From: an uncultured Lachnospiraceae bacterium
GTDB lineage: Bacteria > Bacillota > Clostridia > Lachnospirales > Lachnospiraceae
Direction: 5' to 3'
DNA length: 64,000 nt
Assembly: GCA_949738465.1 (NCBI GenBank)
Contig: CATJBQ010000250.1
Span: forward strand, 1-64,000
In this document: positions 7,742 to 17,122 of the stretch, in pieces
How positions within the stretch are numbered: position 1 is the first letter of the stretch
How the letters are laid out: every line of letters starts with the position of its first letter
The notes under the pieces: model-generated
Databases searched by the model: none
The model's input: the letters and a program-made list of their open reading frames with translations, nothing else
Told to the model about the DNA's origin: nothing
Translations under genes and position numbers: made by a program

Positions 7742-8686
7742 CTATTTTCCCTGCATCCGCACCACATTGTCCCGGATCTCAAATTTTGAAAAGCTGCGGA
7801 TAAAGCTGGACAGCCTGCTGTACCCATACTGGTTCACATTGAAGCCGGAATAACGTTTTTTGAGTTCCTCATAAATCACGCTGAGATTGTCAATCTGCCC
7901 GCCGTTGGCGGCAATCAGGGCCGTCACCTGCTTTTCGATCTCTTTTCTGGGAACGGTGGTCTGCTTATCCCGCACAAAATAGGTGGACCCCTTTTTCTCC
8001 AGCTCAAACTTTTCCAGGCCCTCTAAGAAGGTAGACAGCTTGGTAAAACCATAGTTACGCACGTCAAAATCCGAAAACTTTTTGCTGAGCATACTGCCCA
8101 CCTCCGCAATCTGGGTGGGTTTGCCCTTGTTGTTGTTCTCGGTCACCACCTTCTCCACCGCGTCCTGGATCTCCTCTAAGCCGGTGATCTCCTCCTTGAC
8201 GCTTTCGCCGATTTCTTCCTTCACACTGCCGCCCATGGTCTCCTTCCCCTGGGCGATGATCTCTAAGATCTTGAAGGTATCGCAGGCTTTTACAAAGGGC
8301 TTGGGGGTCTTGCGCTCCCCCATGCCCACCACGAACATTCCCGCCTCCCTAAGACGCTGGGCCAGCTTGGTAAAATCCGAATCGCTGGACACCAGGCAAA
8401 AACCCTGGACCTTTCCGGAATAAAGGATATCCATGGCGTCAATAATCATGGCCGAATCGGTGGCGTTCTTCCCGAAGGTATAGCTGTACTGCTGGATCGG
8501 GTTCACCGACCATTCCAGGATCGTCTCCTTCCAGCCCCGCTTGGTGTTGTCGGTCCAGTCTCCGTAGATCCTCTTATAGGTGGCCACGCCCATATCCGAC
8601 ACCTCGTCTAAAATGTATTTGATGTATTTCGGCGACACATTATCCGCGTCGATCAATACTGCAAATTTTCGTTCTGTCTGTTCCAT
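7742..8686 (-). CDS. NYN (PIN-like) domain protein with two OST-HTH/LOTUS domains
   Basis: 314 residues. The N-terminal NYN nuclease-type domain has the acidic motifs FAVLIDADNVSPKYI, NATDSAMIIDAMDILYSG and FCLVSSDSDFTKLAQRLREAG. Two OST-HTH/LOTUS-like repeats follow in the C-terminal half (SDFDVRNYGFTKLSTFLEGL and SGFNVNQYGYSRLSSFIRSF). In known proteins LOTUS domains bind RNA and NYN domains cleave it, so an RNA-processing role is likely but not shown. ATG 8686 follows AAGGAGCAGAC. It sits directly upstream of rnhA. Confidence 0.88.
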   Translation of the reverse strand: MEQTERKFAVLIDADNVSPKYIKYILDEVSDMGVATYKRIYGDWTDNTKRGWKETILEWSVNPIQQYSYTFGKNATDSAMIIDAMDILYSGKVQGFCLVSSDSDFTKLAQRLREAGMFVVGMGERKTPKPFVKACDTFKILEIIAQGKETMGGSVKEEIGESVKEEITGLEEIQDAVEKVVTENNNKGKPTQIAEVGSMLSKKFSDFDVRNYGFTKLSTFLEGLEKFELEKKGSTYFVRDKQTTVPRKEIEKQVTALIAANGGQIDNLSVIYEELKKRYSGFNVNQYGYSRLSSFIRSFSKFEIRDNVVRMQGK

Positions 8687-8737
8687 TGTCTGCTCCTTTT
8701 CCATAAACCTTTGCGGCTTTATTTCCATTGTAAAGTA

Positions 8738-9748
8738 TTATGCCCCATTGTGCAAGGAATTTAAAGCAATCCTGCTAAACGTCAGCACCACGTCATTTTC
8801 TTTTAAAAGCGTGCTCCCATTGGGCGCCACCCTTCTCCCGCGGCGCTTCACCATCACAATAAAGGTCTGTCGTGAAATATCCAGCTCCTTGATCCGCCGC
8901 CCGATCCATTCATGGCCGGACTCCAGCGTAACCTCCTCAATCCGTGCCTCCAGCCTGCAGTTTGAGGTCGTGGCCAGAAGCAGGCTGTCCCCGGACCGGA
9001 GCGTCAGCCCGGAATAGGGAATCAGCACATCCTCCCCCCGCATCACCACCGCCGGGTACAGCCCCAAAGGCAGCGGCGCCTCATCCAGACGTTTTCCAAT
9101 AAAAGAGTGCTCCAGAGAAATATCCAGGGTAATAAAATCCGCGTCGTGCCGGGTATAGGATCCCACCTTCATCCTGGTATAGTGTTCTACAAAGCCGGCG
9201 GAAATAATACCGGTGGGAATCGCCACCATCCCCACTCCCAGAAAGGCAATCACGATGGCCATCAGCTTCCCGCCCACCGTGACAGGATAAATATCCCCGT
9301 ACCCCACCGTCAGCAGTGTGGACACCGACCACCAGATCCCGGAAAAGGCATTGGAAAACGCCTCCGGCTGGGCCTCATGCTCCAGGCTGTACATGCACAG
9401 CGACGAGGCCAGCATCAGCATAATCACCAGGAAAATCGAAGAAAAAAGCTGGTTTTTCTTCTCCCGCAAAACCCCCGTAATCACATGGAAGGCGTCATAG
9501 CGGGCGTTGATGCGGAACAGCCGGAAAATCCGCACCACCCGCAGCATCCGGAAAGCCACCGCCCCGATTGGAAAGAAAAACGGCAGGAAATAGGGCAGGA
9601 AGGTGAAAAGATCGATGATACCATAAAAGGAAAAAATGAATTTAATCCGCGCTTTTGCAGCCCCCAGCTCCCCGTACAGGTAATCGGCAGTAAAAATACG
9701 CAGCACATACTCCGCCAGGAAGATCAGATTCGTGGCCAGCTCCAGCAT
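8738..9748 (-). CDS. Voltage-gated-type potassium channel with two RCK-C domains, S1 apparently missing
   Basis: 336 residues. Transmembrane order: a first helix resembling S2 at residues 3-22, then S3 near 38-58. An arginine-rich S4 (FRMLRVVRIFRLFRI) spans 66-80, S5 lies near 101-121, and the pore loop has the K+ selectivity filter TVGYGD at 147-152. S6 and then two TrkA-C (RCK-C) ligand-binding domains follow, near 205-260 and 265-330. Typical six-helix channels have S1 before the first helix seen here. No in-frame extension supplies one, and ATG 9748 has a ribosome binding site, so a five-helix or truncated form is implied. Confidence 0.85.
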   Translation of the reverse strand: MLELATNLIFLAEYVLRIFTADYLYGELGAAKARIKFIFSFYGIIDLFTFLPYFLPFFFPIGAVAFRMLRVVRIFRLFRINARYDAFHVITGVLREKKNQLFSSIFLVIMLMLASSLCMYSLEHEAQPEAFSNAFSGIWWSVSTLLTVGYGDIYPVTVGGKLMAIVIAFLGVGMVAIPTGIISAGFVEHYTRMKVGSYTRHDADFITLDISLEHSFIGKRLDEAPLPLGLYPAVVMRGEDVLIPYSGLTLRSGDSLLLATTSNCRLEARIEEVTLESGHEWIGRRIKELDISRQTFIVMVKRRGRRVAPNGSTLLKENDVVLTFSRIALNSLHNGA

Positions 9749-9819
9749 ATGGTTCCCCTTCCCGTTCTCTTTTGCCGTTTCTTATCATATCATATCCAGC
9801 ACGCCAGGAAAAGCCTTTC

Positions 9820-9851
9820 TTTCAAGGGGAAATGTATTTTTTCCCTTGAAA
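9820..9851. terminator. Inverted repeat upstream of the K+ channel gene
   Basis: TTTCAAGGG and CCCTTGAAA form a 9-bp stem, extendable by A-T pairs, around a short AT-rich loop. It lies between the channel gene and the Rpn pseudogene. It could be a terminator or an operator; no long T-tract decides it. Confidence 0.35.
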
Positions 9852-9928
9852 ACAAACAAGTTTTAACAAACATCCCCCATTTTCCGGACCTGTTTTTTTG
9901 TCAATATCTTACGAAATTTGCAAAAACG

Positions 9929-10865
9929 GGCAGGCAGATAATCGATCCTGCAAAGCTTACTCCCCTTGATCCCACAGAGACCGGGATCTTGTCCGGGCAT
10001 TCTGGCAATCCCGAGATCGGAAGCCTGATCCAGAGATACAGGGATCTCTTAAAGCTTGCCCATTTTATGCTGGATGATAACGCCGTTTATCTGCTGCCGG
10101 GCCTGGAAAGCCAGAAAACCGTGAATTGCCACGCCGGTCAGAAATATGACTTACGATGCACTGCAGTACGCCGGACAGGTAGCGGCCATCGCAAAAGGGC
10201 GCCGGGATAAAAAGGATTATCCGGGACGCACCGGTTAGGAATATCTCTCCGGATTTTATAAGGAGGACCGGATACTTCCTGTGATCACTCTGGCCGTATT
10301 TTTGGGCCCCGACCGCTGGGACGGCCCACGATCCTTACACGAGATGCTGTCCGTAACAGATCCCCTGCTCCTCTCCCTGATACCGGATTACCGGATTCAT
10401 CTGATTGAGCCGGCACCCCTGAAACCGGAAGATCTCTTAAAATTTAAGACCAGTCTGCGTGAGGTCTTAAGCTTCATCAAATATTCCAGAGACAAAGACA
10501 GAATTGCGAAGCTGCTGGCAGAAAACGAACGTTTCCAGGCACTGGACCGGGACGCAGCCCTGATGATCCGTACCTGTACCAATATAGCAATCGAGATTCC
10601 GAAAGATTCGGAGGTGGTTAACGTGTGTAAAGCAATTGACGATTTAATGGCCGACAGCAGATCGGAAGGATTGGAGGAAGGCAGAGAGGAAGGCATCCAG
10701 GTGTTTATTCTCGATAACCTGGAAGAAAAGATCCCTAAGGCCCGTATTCTTGAAAAGCTCCAGCGGCGGTTTAAGCTGAGCGCAGAAGTGGCGAAAAGCT
10801 ATTTTGACAAGTATGCGGAGAAAATGGGCAGCTCCACACAGGATGGATATTGCCTGCCGCAATAG
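9929..10865 (+). pseudogene. Decayed Rpn-family (PD-(D/E)XK) recombination-promoting nuclease / putative transposase
   Basis: Three pieces of one protein lie in order on the plus strand. GRQIIDPAKLTPLDPTETG and YLLPGLESQKTVNCH are in one frame from 9929. After a frameshift near 10140 the next frame gives RNMTYDALQYAGQVAAIAKG. A TAG at about 10237 interrupts it, after which EYLSGFYKEDRILPVITLAV and the long C-terminal half follow (WDGPRSLHEMLSV, MADSRSEGLEEGREEG). The N-terminal third is missing. Rpn proteins are PD-(D/E)XK nucleases that promote recombination. Its 3' end overlaps the convergent hydrolase gene by 67 nt. Confidence 0.8.
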
Positions 10866-12481
10866 ATTTTCTGCCGCGCACACTTCGAACCGGTCTGAAC
10901 CGACCATACCCCGCTGTAATTGCTGTGAATATGATACTGTGGGAAATCCGACGAGGAAATATCCAGACGCAGACGTGAGCCGCCCTTCATCTGCCACCCA
11001 ATATCCCAAAGCGTAACCTTAAGCTCCACAACGGATCCCGGCTGATATTCCTCTGCCGCTTCCGCCGTGCGGCCACATGCCAGGGTTGTAACTCCGCTCC
11101 GGATATTATAGGCTGTTCCATCCTCCATTACCTCCATCAATTTTACGGTAAACGCCGTATCCTCCGCGTCGGAGGACACCCAGAGAGATACCCTGACGGC
11201 GCCCAGCAGCTCAAAGGCCTCCCAAAGCGGATCCGATACAAAGCTGCATACGTCTGGCCGCCAGCCAGCAGGAGGCTGCGTCAGACTTCCGATCTCGTCC
11301 CAGCTATACAGGAGTGCTTCTCCGCCATGGGATCTCACCGGATGGGAAGGATCATAGGTATATTCCCGCACTCCCGCTTCTTCCGCCGGCTCCTCCTTCA
11401 GAACGCCTTCCGCATCCAGGAAAAAACACCTGCTCTGATCCGGGAGAAAGGGGTATCCTTCCTGAAGGCGCCAGACATCCCCACCGATGGTATAGGTCAG
11501 TATCTGCATATCCGGAAGCTGCTTTTTACGCAGAATACGGTCAAACCAGTAAAACGCGCTCTCCACATCGCTATTTTGCAGATTCTCTGTTTTCCGGCCC
11601 GGTATGCATGGTTCAAAGTCATGATTCCATCCGCCAATCCGCAGCGTACTGTGACGCCGGCTCTCAGGCGAAAGCCGCATCCATGTATGCAGCGCACTGC
11701 CCAGATGGTGGTCATACCACCCTTCTCCAAGATAAACCGGCACCTTCACCCGCTCTGGAATCTGCTCCAGTTCTGCCCAGAAGCCCTCCTGCCAATAGGC
11801 ATCGCTCCTTTTGGTACTGGTAACCCAATCCCGGTACCACTTAAGACGGCAGCCCCACAATTCCTCATCCACCTCACACTGGGGCTGATACGCCGCGCTT
11901 TCATAAAAATCCGCATCTACCGGCGCCCCGGTATTCTCCATCGCCCAGGACGTCAGCACATCCTGGCGGAAGCATCCATTGGAATACGCGGAAAAATACC
12001 GGTCCGTTCCATAATGTGTCAGATACATGGTTTTCACCTTGTCCGGCAAAAGGTCTGCCACGCTCCATCCCGTCAAAGCCAGATAGGAGCAACCAAAATA
12101 TCCGATACTCTCCACCCAGGGCTGCTTTGCCAGCCATGTAAGCGTATCCAGGCCATCCTGCCGCTCATGCACATTGGGAACCCATTCCCCTCCGGATTCC
12201 CCGATCCCGCGGCAGAACTGATACACAAAGGCAAACCCGCGGATGCAATATTCATAGGCATGATAGCAGTAAACCGCTTCCTCTGGCAAATAACAGCTCC
12301 GCATCAGAATCGTAGGAAAAGGCCCCTCGCCCACCGGTTTTTGAAGGACCGTGTATAACTGCACACCATCCGACATTTTAATTCGAACACACGTTTTTTC
12401 TCCTGCCACAGCAGAAGGCGTCTCCGCCAGCCTGCCATATTCTTCCTGAAGCCGCAAAAGCTTTCTTTGTATGTAATCCAT
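10799..12481 (-). CDS. CocE/NonD-family serine hydrolase (X-Pro dipeptidyl-peptidase S15-like)
   Basis: 560 residues. An alpha/beta-hydrolase domain has the nucleophile in GYFGCSYLALTGW (Ser132). Asp and His candidates are in EGWYDHHLGSALHTW and RIGGWNHDFEPC. A C-terminal jelly-roll PepX_C domain ends ARQKIYCGRQYPSCVELPIF. Family members hydrolyse acyl or X-Pro peptide bonds. No signal peptide, so cytoplasmic. It is last in the direction SIS, GntR, GntR, hydrolase, downstream of a peptide ABC transporter, which suggests a role in processing imported conjugates or peptides. The substrate is not known. Confidence 0.85.
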   Translation of the reverse strand: MDYIQRKLLRLQEEYGRLAETPSAVAGEKTCVRIKMSDGVQLYTVLQKPVGEGPFPTILMRSCYLPEEAVYCYHAYEYCIRGFAFVYQFCRGIGESGGEWVPNVHERQDGLDTLTWLAKQPWVESIGYFGCSYLALTGWSVADLLPDKVKTMYLTHYGTDRYFSAYSNGCFRQDVLTSWAMENTGAPVDADFYESAAYQPQCEVDEELWGCRLKWYRDWVTSTKRSDAYWQEGFWAELEQIPERVKVPVYLGEGWYDHHLGSALHTWMRLSPESRRHSTLRIGGWNHDFEPCIPGRKTENLQNSDVESAFYWFDRILRKKQLPDMQILTYTIGGDVWRLQEGYPFLPDQSRCFFLDAEGVLKEEPAEEAGVREYTYDPSHPVRSHGGEALLYSWDEIGSLTQPPAGWRPDVCSFVSDPLWEAFELLGAVRVSLWVSSDAEDTAFTVKLMEVMEDGTAYNIRSGVTTLACGRTAEAAEEYQPGSVVELKVTLWDIGWQMKGGSRLRLDISSSDFPQYHIHSNYSGVWSVQTGSKCARQKIYCGRQYPSCVELPIFSAYLSK

Positions 12482-12501
12482 ATCTGTCTCCCGCTTTCCC
12501 G

Positions 12502-13227
12502 TTATTTTCTGTAATGGGCATAAAAACTGCAGGTATCCCCTCTGGTATAGGTGCGGGCAAATTCCACCGCCCGTCCCTGCTGGTCATAGCTGACGCCCTG
12601 AAATTTCATCACAGCCGCATCGGCCTCCAGTTCCAAAAGCTTCGCATCCGCCGCATCCAGCCGTGTCAGATCCAGTGTCTGCTCCGTGCGGGCCAGGTGG
12701 ATTCCGGAAAATTCATACACGTCATAAATGGAAAATACGCCCAGATCAATGTCGCAAAGATTCGGAACCATCTCATAGGGAATATAAACCTCCTCCAGGG
12801 ACATGGGCAGGCCATCGCTGGAGCATACCCGGCGGATATAATACAGCGGATCCTCCGGTTCCATCCCCAGAAGATCTGCATAATACTTCCCGGCCTCTCT
12901 TAAGGCCTTCATCAGAATCCGCGTTGAAGGCGTCTTATTCCGTTCCAGCATCGTCTGCTTAAACCCTCCCAGAGTATCCAGGTCCCGTTCCACCTTCTCT
13001 GCCAGAACAAAAACGCCCTTCCCCTGAACGCTTTTTAAAAGCCCTTCATAGATCAGCGCCGATATTGCCGACCGCACGGACAGCCTGTGAATGCCATACG
13101 TCTCCGCCAGCGTATGCTCGGATGGAATACAGGTTCCCGGCGGATACTCGCCGCTCTCAATCTTGCCCCGTATGACTTCCCGAAGCTGGAGATAAAGCGG
13201 CGAACGTGCATCAAGCTCCTTACGCAT
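12502..13227 (-). CDS. GntR-family regulator with UTRA domain (pair member B)
   Basis: 241 residues from ATG 13227, which overlaps the stop of the preceding GntR gene by a few bases and has a GAAGGATC site. An N-terminal winged helix-turn-helix (SPLYLQLREVIRGKIESGEY, ETYGIHRLSVRSAISALIYE) is followed by a HutC-type UTRA effector domain (YYIRRVCSSDGLPMSLEEVY, VSYDQQGRAVEFARTYTRGD). It is clearly a paralogue of 24774-25571. Proteins of this type usually sense a phosphorylated sugar or a sugar-amine derivative. The effector here is inferred to be a metabolite of the neighbouring frl genes. Confidence 0.88.
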   Translation of the reverse strand: MRKELDARSPLYLQLREVIRGKIESGEYPPGTCIPSEHTLAETYGIHRLSVRSAISALIYEGLLKSVQGKGVFVLAEKVERDLDTLGGFKQTMLERNKTPSTRILMKALREAGKYYADLLGMEPEDPLYYIRRVCSSDGLPMSLEEVYIPYEMVPNLCDIDLGVFSIYDVYEFSGIHLARTEQTLDLTRLDAADAKLLELEADAAVMKFQGVSYDQQGRAVEFARTYTRGDTCSFYAHYRK

Positions 13228-13963
13228 GATCCTTCGCCCCCTCTCTCCACTCCAGCACCGTTGTAAGCTGCAGTTCATTTGGGCGGGCCACCGTACGGCA
13301 ATATTCGATCAAATTCGTTTTATCGTCGTAGGATCTGCTGACCAGCCAGAAAACAGGAGTTTCCACCGGAAGCTTGAGGATTTCGCTTTCTTCCCCGGTT
13401 GTGTAGGTGATACTGATCTTTTCTTCGCCCTGCTTAAGCCTGACACCATAAAAATGCTCCAGAATATGAAACAGCGACTCTTCTTCCAGGTTATACGCCT
13501 CAAGCCCCGGACAGTAAGCCTCGGGCACATACGCCGTCTCGATCAGCAGGGGGATCCCGTCCACAATCCGAAGCCGCACAATCTCATACAGCAAGGCTCC
13601 CGGTACGATCTGGAATTGTTCCGACAAATGCCTGCTGCTTTCCACAAGCTTCATGGAAAGCAGGCGGTTTTTCAGCATCCGCTCCTGCGCCTTCACGCTT
13701 TCCGAGAAAGAATACAGGTCATGAAGATTTCTCCGAAGCTTTGGCATCGCAAGAAAGGTGCCTGCCCCATGTCTGGAATACAGCAGGCCGTCCTTTTCCA
13801 TCCGTGCGATGGCGCTCCGGAGCGTTCCCCGGTTCATATTCCATAGCTCGCTTAATTCCCGTTCAGAGGGAAGCCTGTCATGAGGCTGCAATTTTTCTTC
13901 ACGAATATAGGACAGAATATATTCCTGCGCTAAGTCCCTTGGTTTCACACGATATTCCTTCAT
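13220..13963 (-). CDS. GntR-family regulator with UTRA domain (pair member A)
   Basis: 247 residues from ATG 13963, preceded by GGAGGTATATAC. The winged HTH has DRLPSERELSELWNMNRGTL and AIARMEKDGLLYSRHGAGTF. The UTRA part has LLYEIVRLRIVDGIPLLIET and a C-terminal YCRTVARPNELQLTTVLEW. It is related to 25575-26303 rather than to its own neighbour. Each pair therefore contains one A-type and one B-type protein in the same order, overlapping or nearly so, which raises the possibility that A and B act together. Confidence 0.88.
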   Translation of the reverse strand: MKEYRVKPRDLAQEYILSYIREEKLQPHDRLPSERELSELWNMNRGTLRSAIARMEKDGLLYSRHGAGTFLAMPKLRRNLHDLYSFSESVKAQERMLKNRLLSMKLVESSRHLSEQFQIVPGALLYEIVRLRIVDGIPLLIETAYVPEAYCPGLEAYNLEEESLFHILEHFYGVRLKQGEEKISITYTTGEESEILKLPVETPVFWLVSRSYDDKTNLIEYCRTVARPNELQLTTVLEWREGAKDHA

Positions 13964-13987
13964 GTATATACCTCCGTTACTGCTATT

Positions 13988-14017
13988 AGTATACCATAAT
14001 GAGACGTGAAAGCACAA
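13988..14017 (-). promoter_or_regulatory. Possible promoter for the GntR pair
   Basis: Minus strand TTGTGC, 18-nt spacer, TATACT, ending 25 nt before the start of the A-type GntR gene. The -10 is perfect, the -35 moderate. It would let the regulators be transcribed apart from the upstream transporter operon. Confidence 0.4.
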
Positions 14018-14050
14018 GGAACGGATGCGAAACGTTCTTATTTTTCTCAC

Positions 14051-15046
14051 TTAATATTTTAAGGTGCGGTAATAACGGCGTATCGTCATCGGATGCCGGT
14101 TCAGCCTCTCGATATGGGCGTCGATCCGTTCCGTCACCGCATGCATCACCAGATGCGAAAGATTGCCGCGATATTTTTCACTGATTCCCTTCAATGCATA
14201 ATCCTTCGTATCGATCAACGTATAATTGCCGCACACCTGGGGCAGAAATCCCGCTACCCGCTCCGCCAGCGGGCGCTGGGCATCCTCTCCCAGAAACAGG
14301 GTTATGGGCGTATCGCATTCTACAATTTCCAGCATACCATGGAAAAACTCGGCCGCATGGATGGACTTGGTACGCAGCCAGTGCTGCTCCTCCCAATAGC
14401 ACATGGCATAGGAATATGCGGCGCCATACTGATTTCCCGCCGCCACAAAATAATGCATCGCATCCCTGTGATGCTTTTGGGCAAACGCTTCGCCAAAGGC
14501 GTCCGCCTCCTTCTCCACCTCCACCAGCACCCGGGGCAGATGCGCGTCCAGCTCCTGATAATACTCCCGGTAATCGGGAAAATCCCCTGCCAGATACATC
14601 AGCCGGTCAGCCACCATAAAGAGCTTTAGCTGCTCGTTCATATCGTATGTAACCAGAAAATCGCTCATCCCGGCCAGCGGACTGTCCGGCGTATCTACAA
14701 ATCCCAGAACATTTGCCCCGGCCGCCTTTAATTTTTCCACGGCGGCAACGACCTCCTCCGTTGTCCCGGAAACAGACGAAAATACTGCCAGCGTATCCCT
14801 TCCCAGATTCCTGTTTCCCGTATAATTGTAAAATGCCGCATTCTCCACACAGACATGAATTGCGCTTTTTTCCTTCACATGGCTTTCCACCTGCAGCGCG
14901 GAGGCATACGTCCCGCCAATTCCCAGGAAGCAGAAATTCCGGATTCCCGCCTCCCACACCTGATCCACATACGCTTCGATCATTGGACGCAGCTTCAGCG
15001 CGCCGCTCACACTTTCCCACTTTTTCTTCTCATCAAATTTAATCAT
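14051..15046 (-). CDS. SIS-domain sugar-amine deglycase-like protein (FrlB family), copy 1
   Basis: 331 residues from ATG 15046 (site AAGGATCGG). Two SIS domains: the first begins near NFCFLGIGGTYASALQVESH and has VFSSVSGTTEEVVAAVEKL; the second contains FVAAGNQYGAAYSYAMCYWE and SIHAAEFFHGMLEIVE. The C-terminus RRYYRTLKY resembles that of E. coli FrlB, which splits fructoselysine-6-phosphate into glucose-6-phosphate and lysine. A close paralogue is at 23810-24805. Lies between the Opp ATPase gene and the GntR pair. Substrate specificity cannot be read from the sequence. Confidence 0.85.
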   Translation of the reverse strand: MIKFDEKKKWESVSGALKLRPMIEAYVDQVWEAGIRNFCFLGIGGTYASALQVESHVKEKSAIHVCVENAAFYNYTGNRNLGRDTLAVFSSVSGTTEEVVAAVEKLKAAGANVLGFVDTPDSPLAGMSDFLVTYDMNEQLKLFMVADRLMYLAGDFPDYREYYQELDAHLPRVLVEVEKEADAFGEAFAQKHHRDAMHYFVAAGNQYGAAYSYAMCYWEEQHWLRTKSIHAAEFFHGMLEIVECDTPITLFLGEDAQRPLAERVAGFLPQVCGNYTLIDTKDYALKGISEKYRGNLSHLVMHAVTERIDAHIERLNRHPMTIRRYYRTLKY

Positions 15047-15076
15047 AATTCCGATCCTTTCCCATTTCATCGATCT

Positions 15077-17107
15077 CTATAAAAAGAAGCATGCCGCCTG
15101 GTGGTTCTCTCCCACCTGCTCCATGGCAGGCATCTTAATCCTGCACTTCTCTGATGCCTTCGGACATCTGGTACAAAACGCGCACCCGTCCGGACGGTTC
15201 ATGGGACTTGGCACCTCTCCGCTGATTTTGTGCGCGCTGCGGTTCCGCTCATATTCCGGATTGGGCGTGGGCACAGAATCCAGCAGGGCCTGCGTGTAGG
15301 GATGCCTGGGATTCCCATAAAGCTCCTTCCACCCGCCTGTCTCCACAATCTGTCCCAGATACATCACCGCAATCCGGTCGCTGATATGGCGCACCACCGA
15401 CAAGTCGTGGGCAATAAACAGATATGCCATTCCCAGCCGTTCTTTTAGCTCCTCCAGCAGATTGATGACCTGCGCCTGGATCGATACATCCAGCGCGGAA
15501 ATTGCCTCGTCACAGATAATCATGGACGGATTGGCCGCCAACGCCCGCGCAATCACAATCCGCTGCCTCTGGCCTCCCGAAAACTCATGGGGCAGACGGT
15601 ACCGGCAGGTTCCGTCTAAGCCCACCAGGTCAAACAGCTCGTCCACCCGGTGATCCAGTTCCTTTTTGGAATACCCCAGCTTAAAGTTTACAAGGGGTTC
15701 CATCACCGCATCCCCCACCCGCTGGCGCGGATCCAGGGATCCGTAAGGATCCTGGAAAATCATAGCCATATTCCGCCGGACCGGGTAAAGCTCCTTTTCC
15801 TTCCTATGGGTAATATCCGTACCGTCAAATAAAATCTTTCCGGAAGCAGTCTCCTCCAGGCGCATAATCGCCCGGGCCACCGTGCTTTTTCCGCATCCGC
15901 TCTCCCCCACCAGGCCAAAGGTTTCTCCCCGGTGCAATTGGAAGCTCACATGGTTCACAGCGCTGACTTCTCCGATTTTCTTGCGGAAAACGCCGCTGTA
16001 GATGGGAAATGTCACGCTCAGATCCTCCACCTGCAGTAACACCTGATTTTCCTGCGCATCCCCCTGCTTCTTTGTCCGCAAAAGGGCCTGCGGAGCCGGC
16101 TGCTCCTTTTCCAATACCTCCCGGGTCAGCGTCCTGTGACACGCACGGATGTGTGTATCCGAATCTCCCACCGGAGCAGGCTGCGGCGTCCCTTTGCTTT
16201 CGCATTCCTTTGACGCATAAGGACATCTGGGCAAAAACATGCAGTTCTGTCCACGGTCTGCAAGATTTCCTACATTTCCGCTGATGGGAACCAGCTTCTG
16301 TTCACGGGGAGCGCTTAAGCTCGGAATCGCTTTCAAAAGACCGATGGTATAGGGATGGCTGGCATGATAGAAGATCTCATCCGTCGTTCCCGCCTCCACA
16401 ATTTCTCCGGCATACATAACGTACACCCGGTCCGCGTAACGGGCCACAAGGCTTAAGTTATGGGTTACAATCACCAGGGTGGTCCCTGTCTCCTTTACGA
16501 TATTCTTCATCAGCTCCAGAATCTGCGCCTGGGTAGTTACATCCAGAGCAGTAGTGGCCTCGTCCGCAATCAGGACCTTGGGATTACAGGACAATGCCAT
16601 GGCGATCATCACCCGCTGCCGCATGCCGCCGGACAATTGATGGGGATAGGCTTTCAGGCGTTCCTTTGCATCCGGAATCCCCACCTTTTCCAGCAATTCC
16701 TCCGCTCTTTGGCGCGCTTCTTTTTTGCTCATTTTCAGATGCAGGCATATAGATTCCGCCATCTGTTTTCCGATGGTCATCACCGGATTTAAGGACGTCA
16801 TGGGCTCCTGAAAAATAACCCCGATCTGCCCGCCGCGGATCTGGCGCAGCTTCTCACTGCCGGGCCCGTAGCTTAAAATATTTTCCCCCTGAAACCAGAT
16901 CTCTCCGCCCGCCACATGGCCCGGAGGGCAGGGTACCAATTGAAGGCCGCTATACTGGGTCACAGACTTCCCGCTTCCGCTTTCCCCCACAAAGGCCACA
17001 ATCTCTCCTTCCTCCAGATAGTAGGAAATATGGTTTGCCGCAATCAGGGTCTTAGACCTCTGCCTGAATTCCATGGTTAAATCTTTTACTTCCAACAGTC
17101 GTTTCAT
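15077..17107 (-). CDS. Fused OppD-OppF type peptide ABC transporter ATPase
   Basis: 676 residues from ATG 17107 (site GGGAGGTGAAG). Two complete nucleotide-binding domains are fused in one chain. The first has Walker A GESGSGKS, signature LSGGMRQR and Walker B VLIADEATTALD; the second has GESGCGKS, FSGGQRQR and MIICDEAISALD. Each is followed by the oligopeptide/dipeptide family C-terminal cysteine-rich extension (FLPRCPYASKEC and FCTRCPKASEKC). It energises the adjacent permeases. Most Opp systems use separate D and F proteins, so the fusion is worth noting, though it is seen elsewhere. Confidence 0.92.
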   Translation of the reverse strand: MKRLLEVKDLTMEFRQRSKTLIAANHISYYLEEGEIVAFVGESGSGKSVTQYSGLQLVPCPPGHVAGGEIWFQGENILSYGPGSEKLRQIRGGQIGVIFQEPMTSLNPVMTIGKQMAESICLHLKMSKKEARQRAEELLEKVGIPDAKERLKAYPHQLSGGMRQRVMIAMALSCNPKVLIADEATTALDVTTQAQILELMKNIVKETGTTLVIVTHNLSLVARYADRVYVMYAGEIVEAGTTDEIFYHASHPYTIGLLKAIPSLSAPREQKLVPISGNVGNLADRGQNCMFLPRCPYASKECESKGTPQPAPVGDSDTHIRACHRTLTREVLEKEQPAPQALLRTKKQGDAQENQVLLQVEDLSVTFPIYSGVFRKKIGEVSAVNHVSFQLHRGETFGLVGESGCGKSTVARAIMRLEETASGKILFDGTDITHRKEKELYPVRRNMAMIFQDPYGSLDPRQRVGDAVMEPLVNFKLGYSKKELDHRVDELFDLVGLDGTCRYRLPHEFSGGQRQRIVIARALAANPSMIICDEAISALDVSIQAQVINLLEELKERLGMAYLFIAHDLSVVRHISDRIAVMYLGQIVETGGWKELYGNPRHPYTQALLDSVPTPNPEYERNRSAHKISGEVPSPMNRPDGCAFCTRCPKASEKCRIKMPAMEQVGENHQAACFFL

Positions 17108-17122
17108 TGCTTCACCTCCCAT

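Noticed and set aside
9107-10210. Long open frame on the plus strand opposite the K+ channel gene
   Set aside because: Most of it is the antisense of the channel coding sequence and has low-complexity His/Gln/Asn composition. Only its last part, from about 9929, belongs to the Rpn pseudogene.
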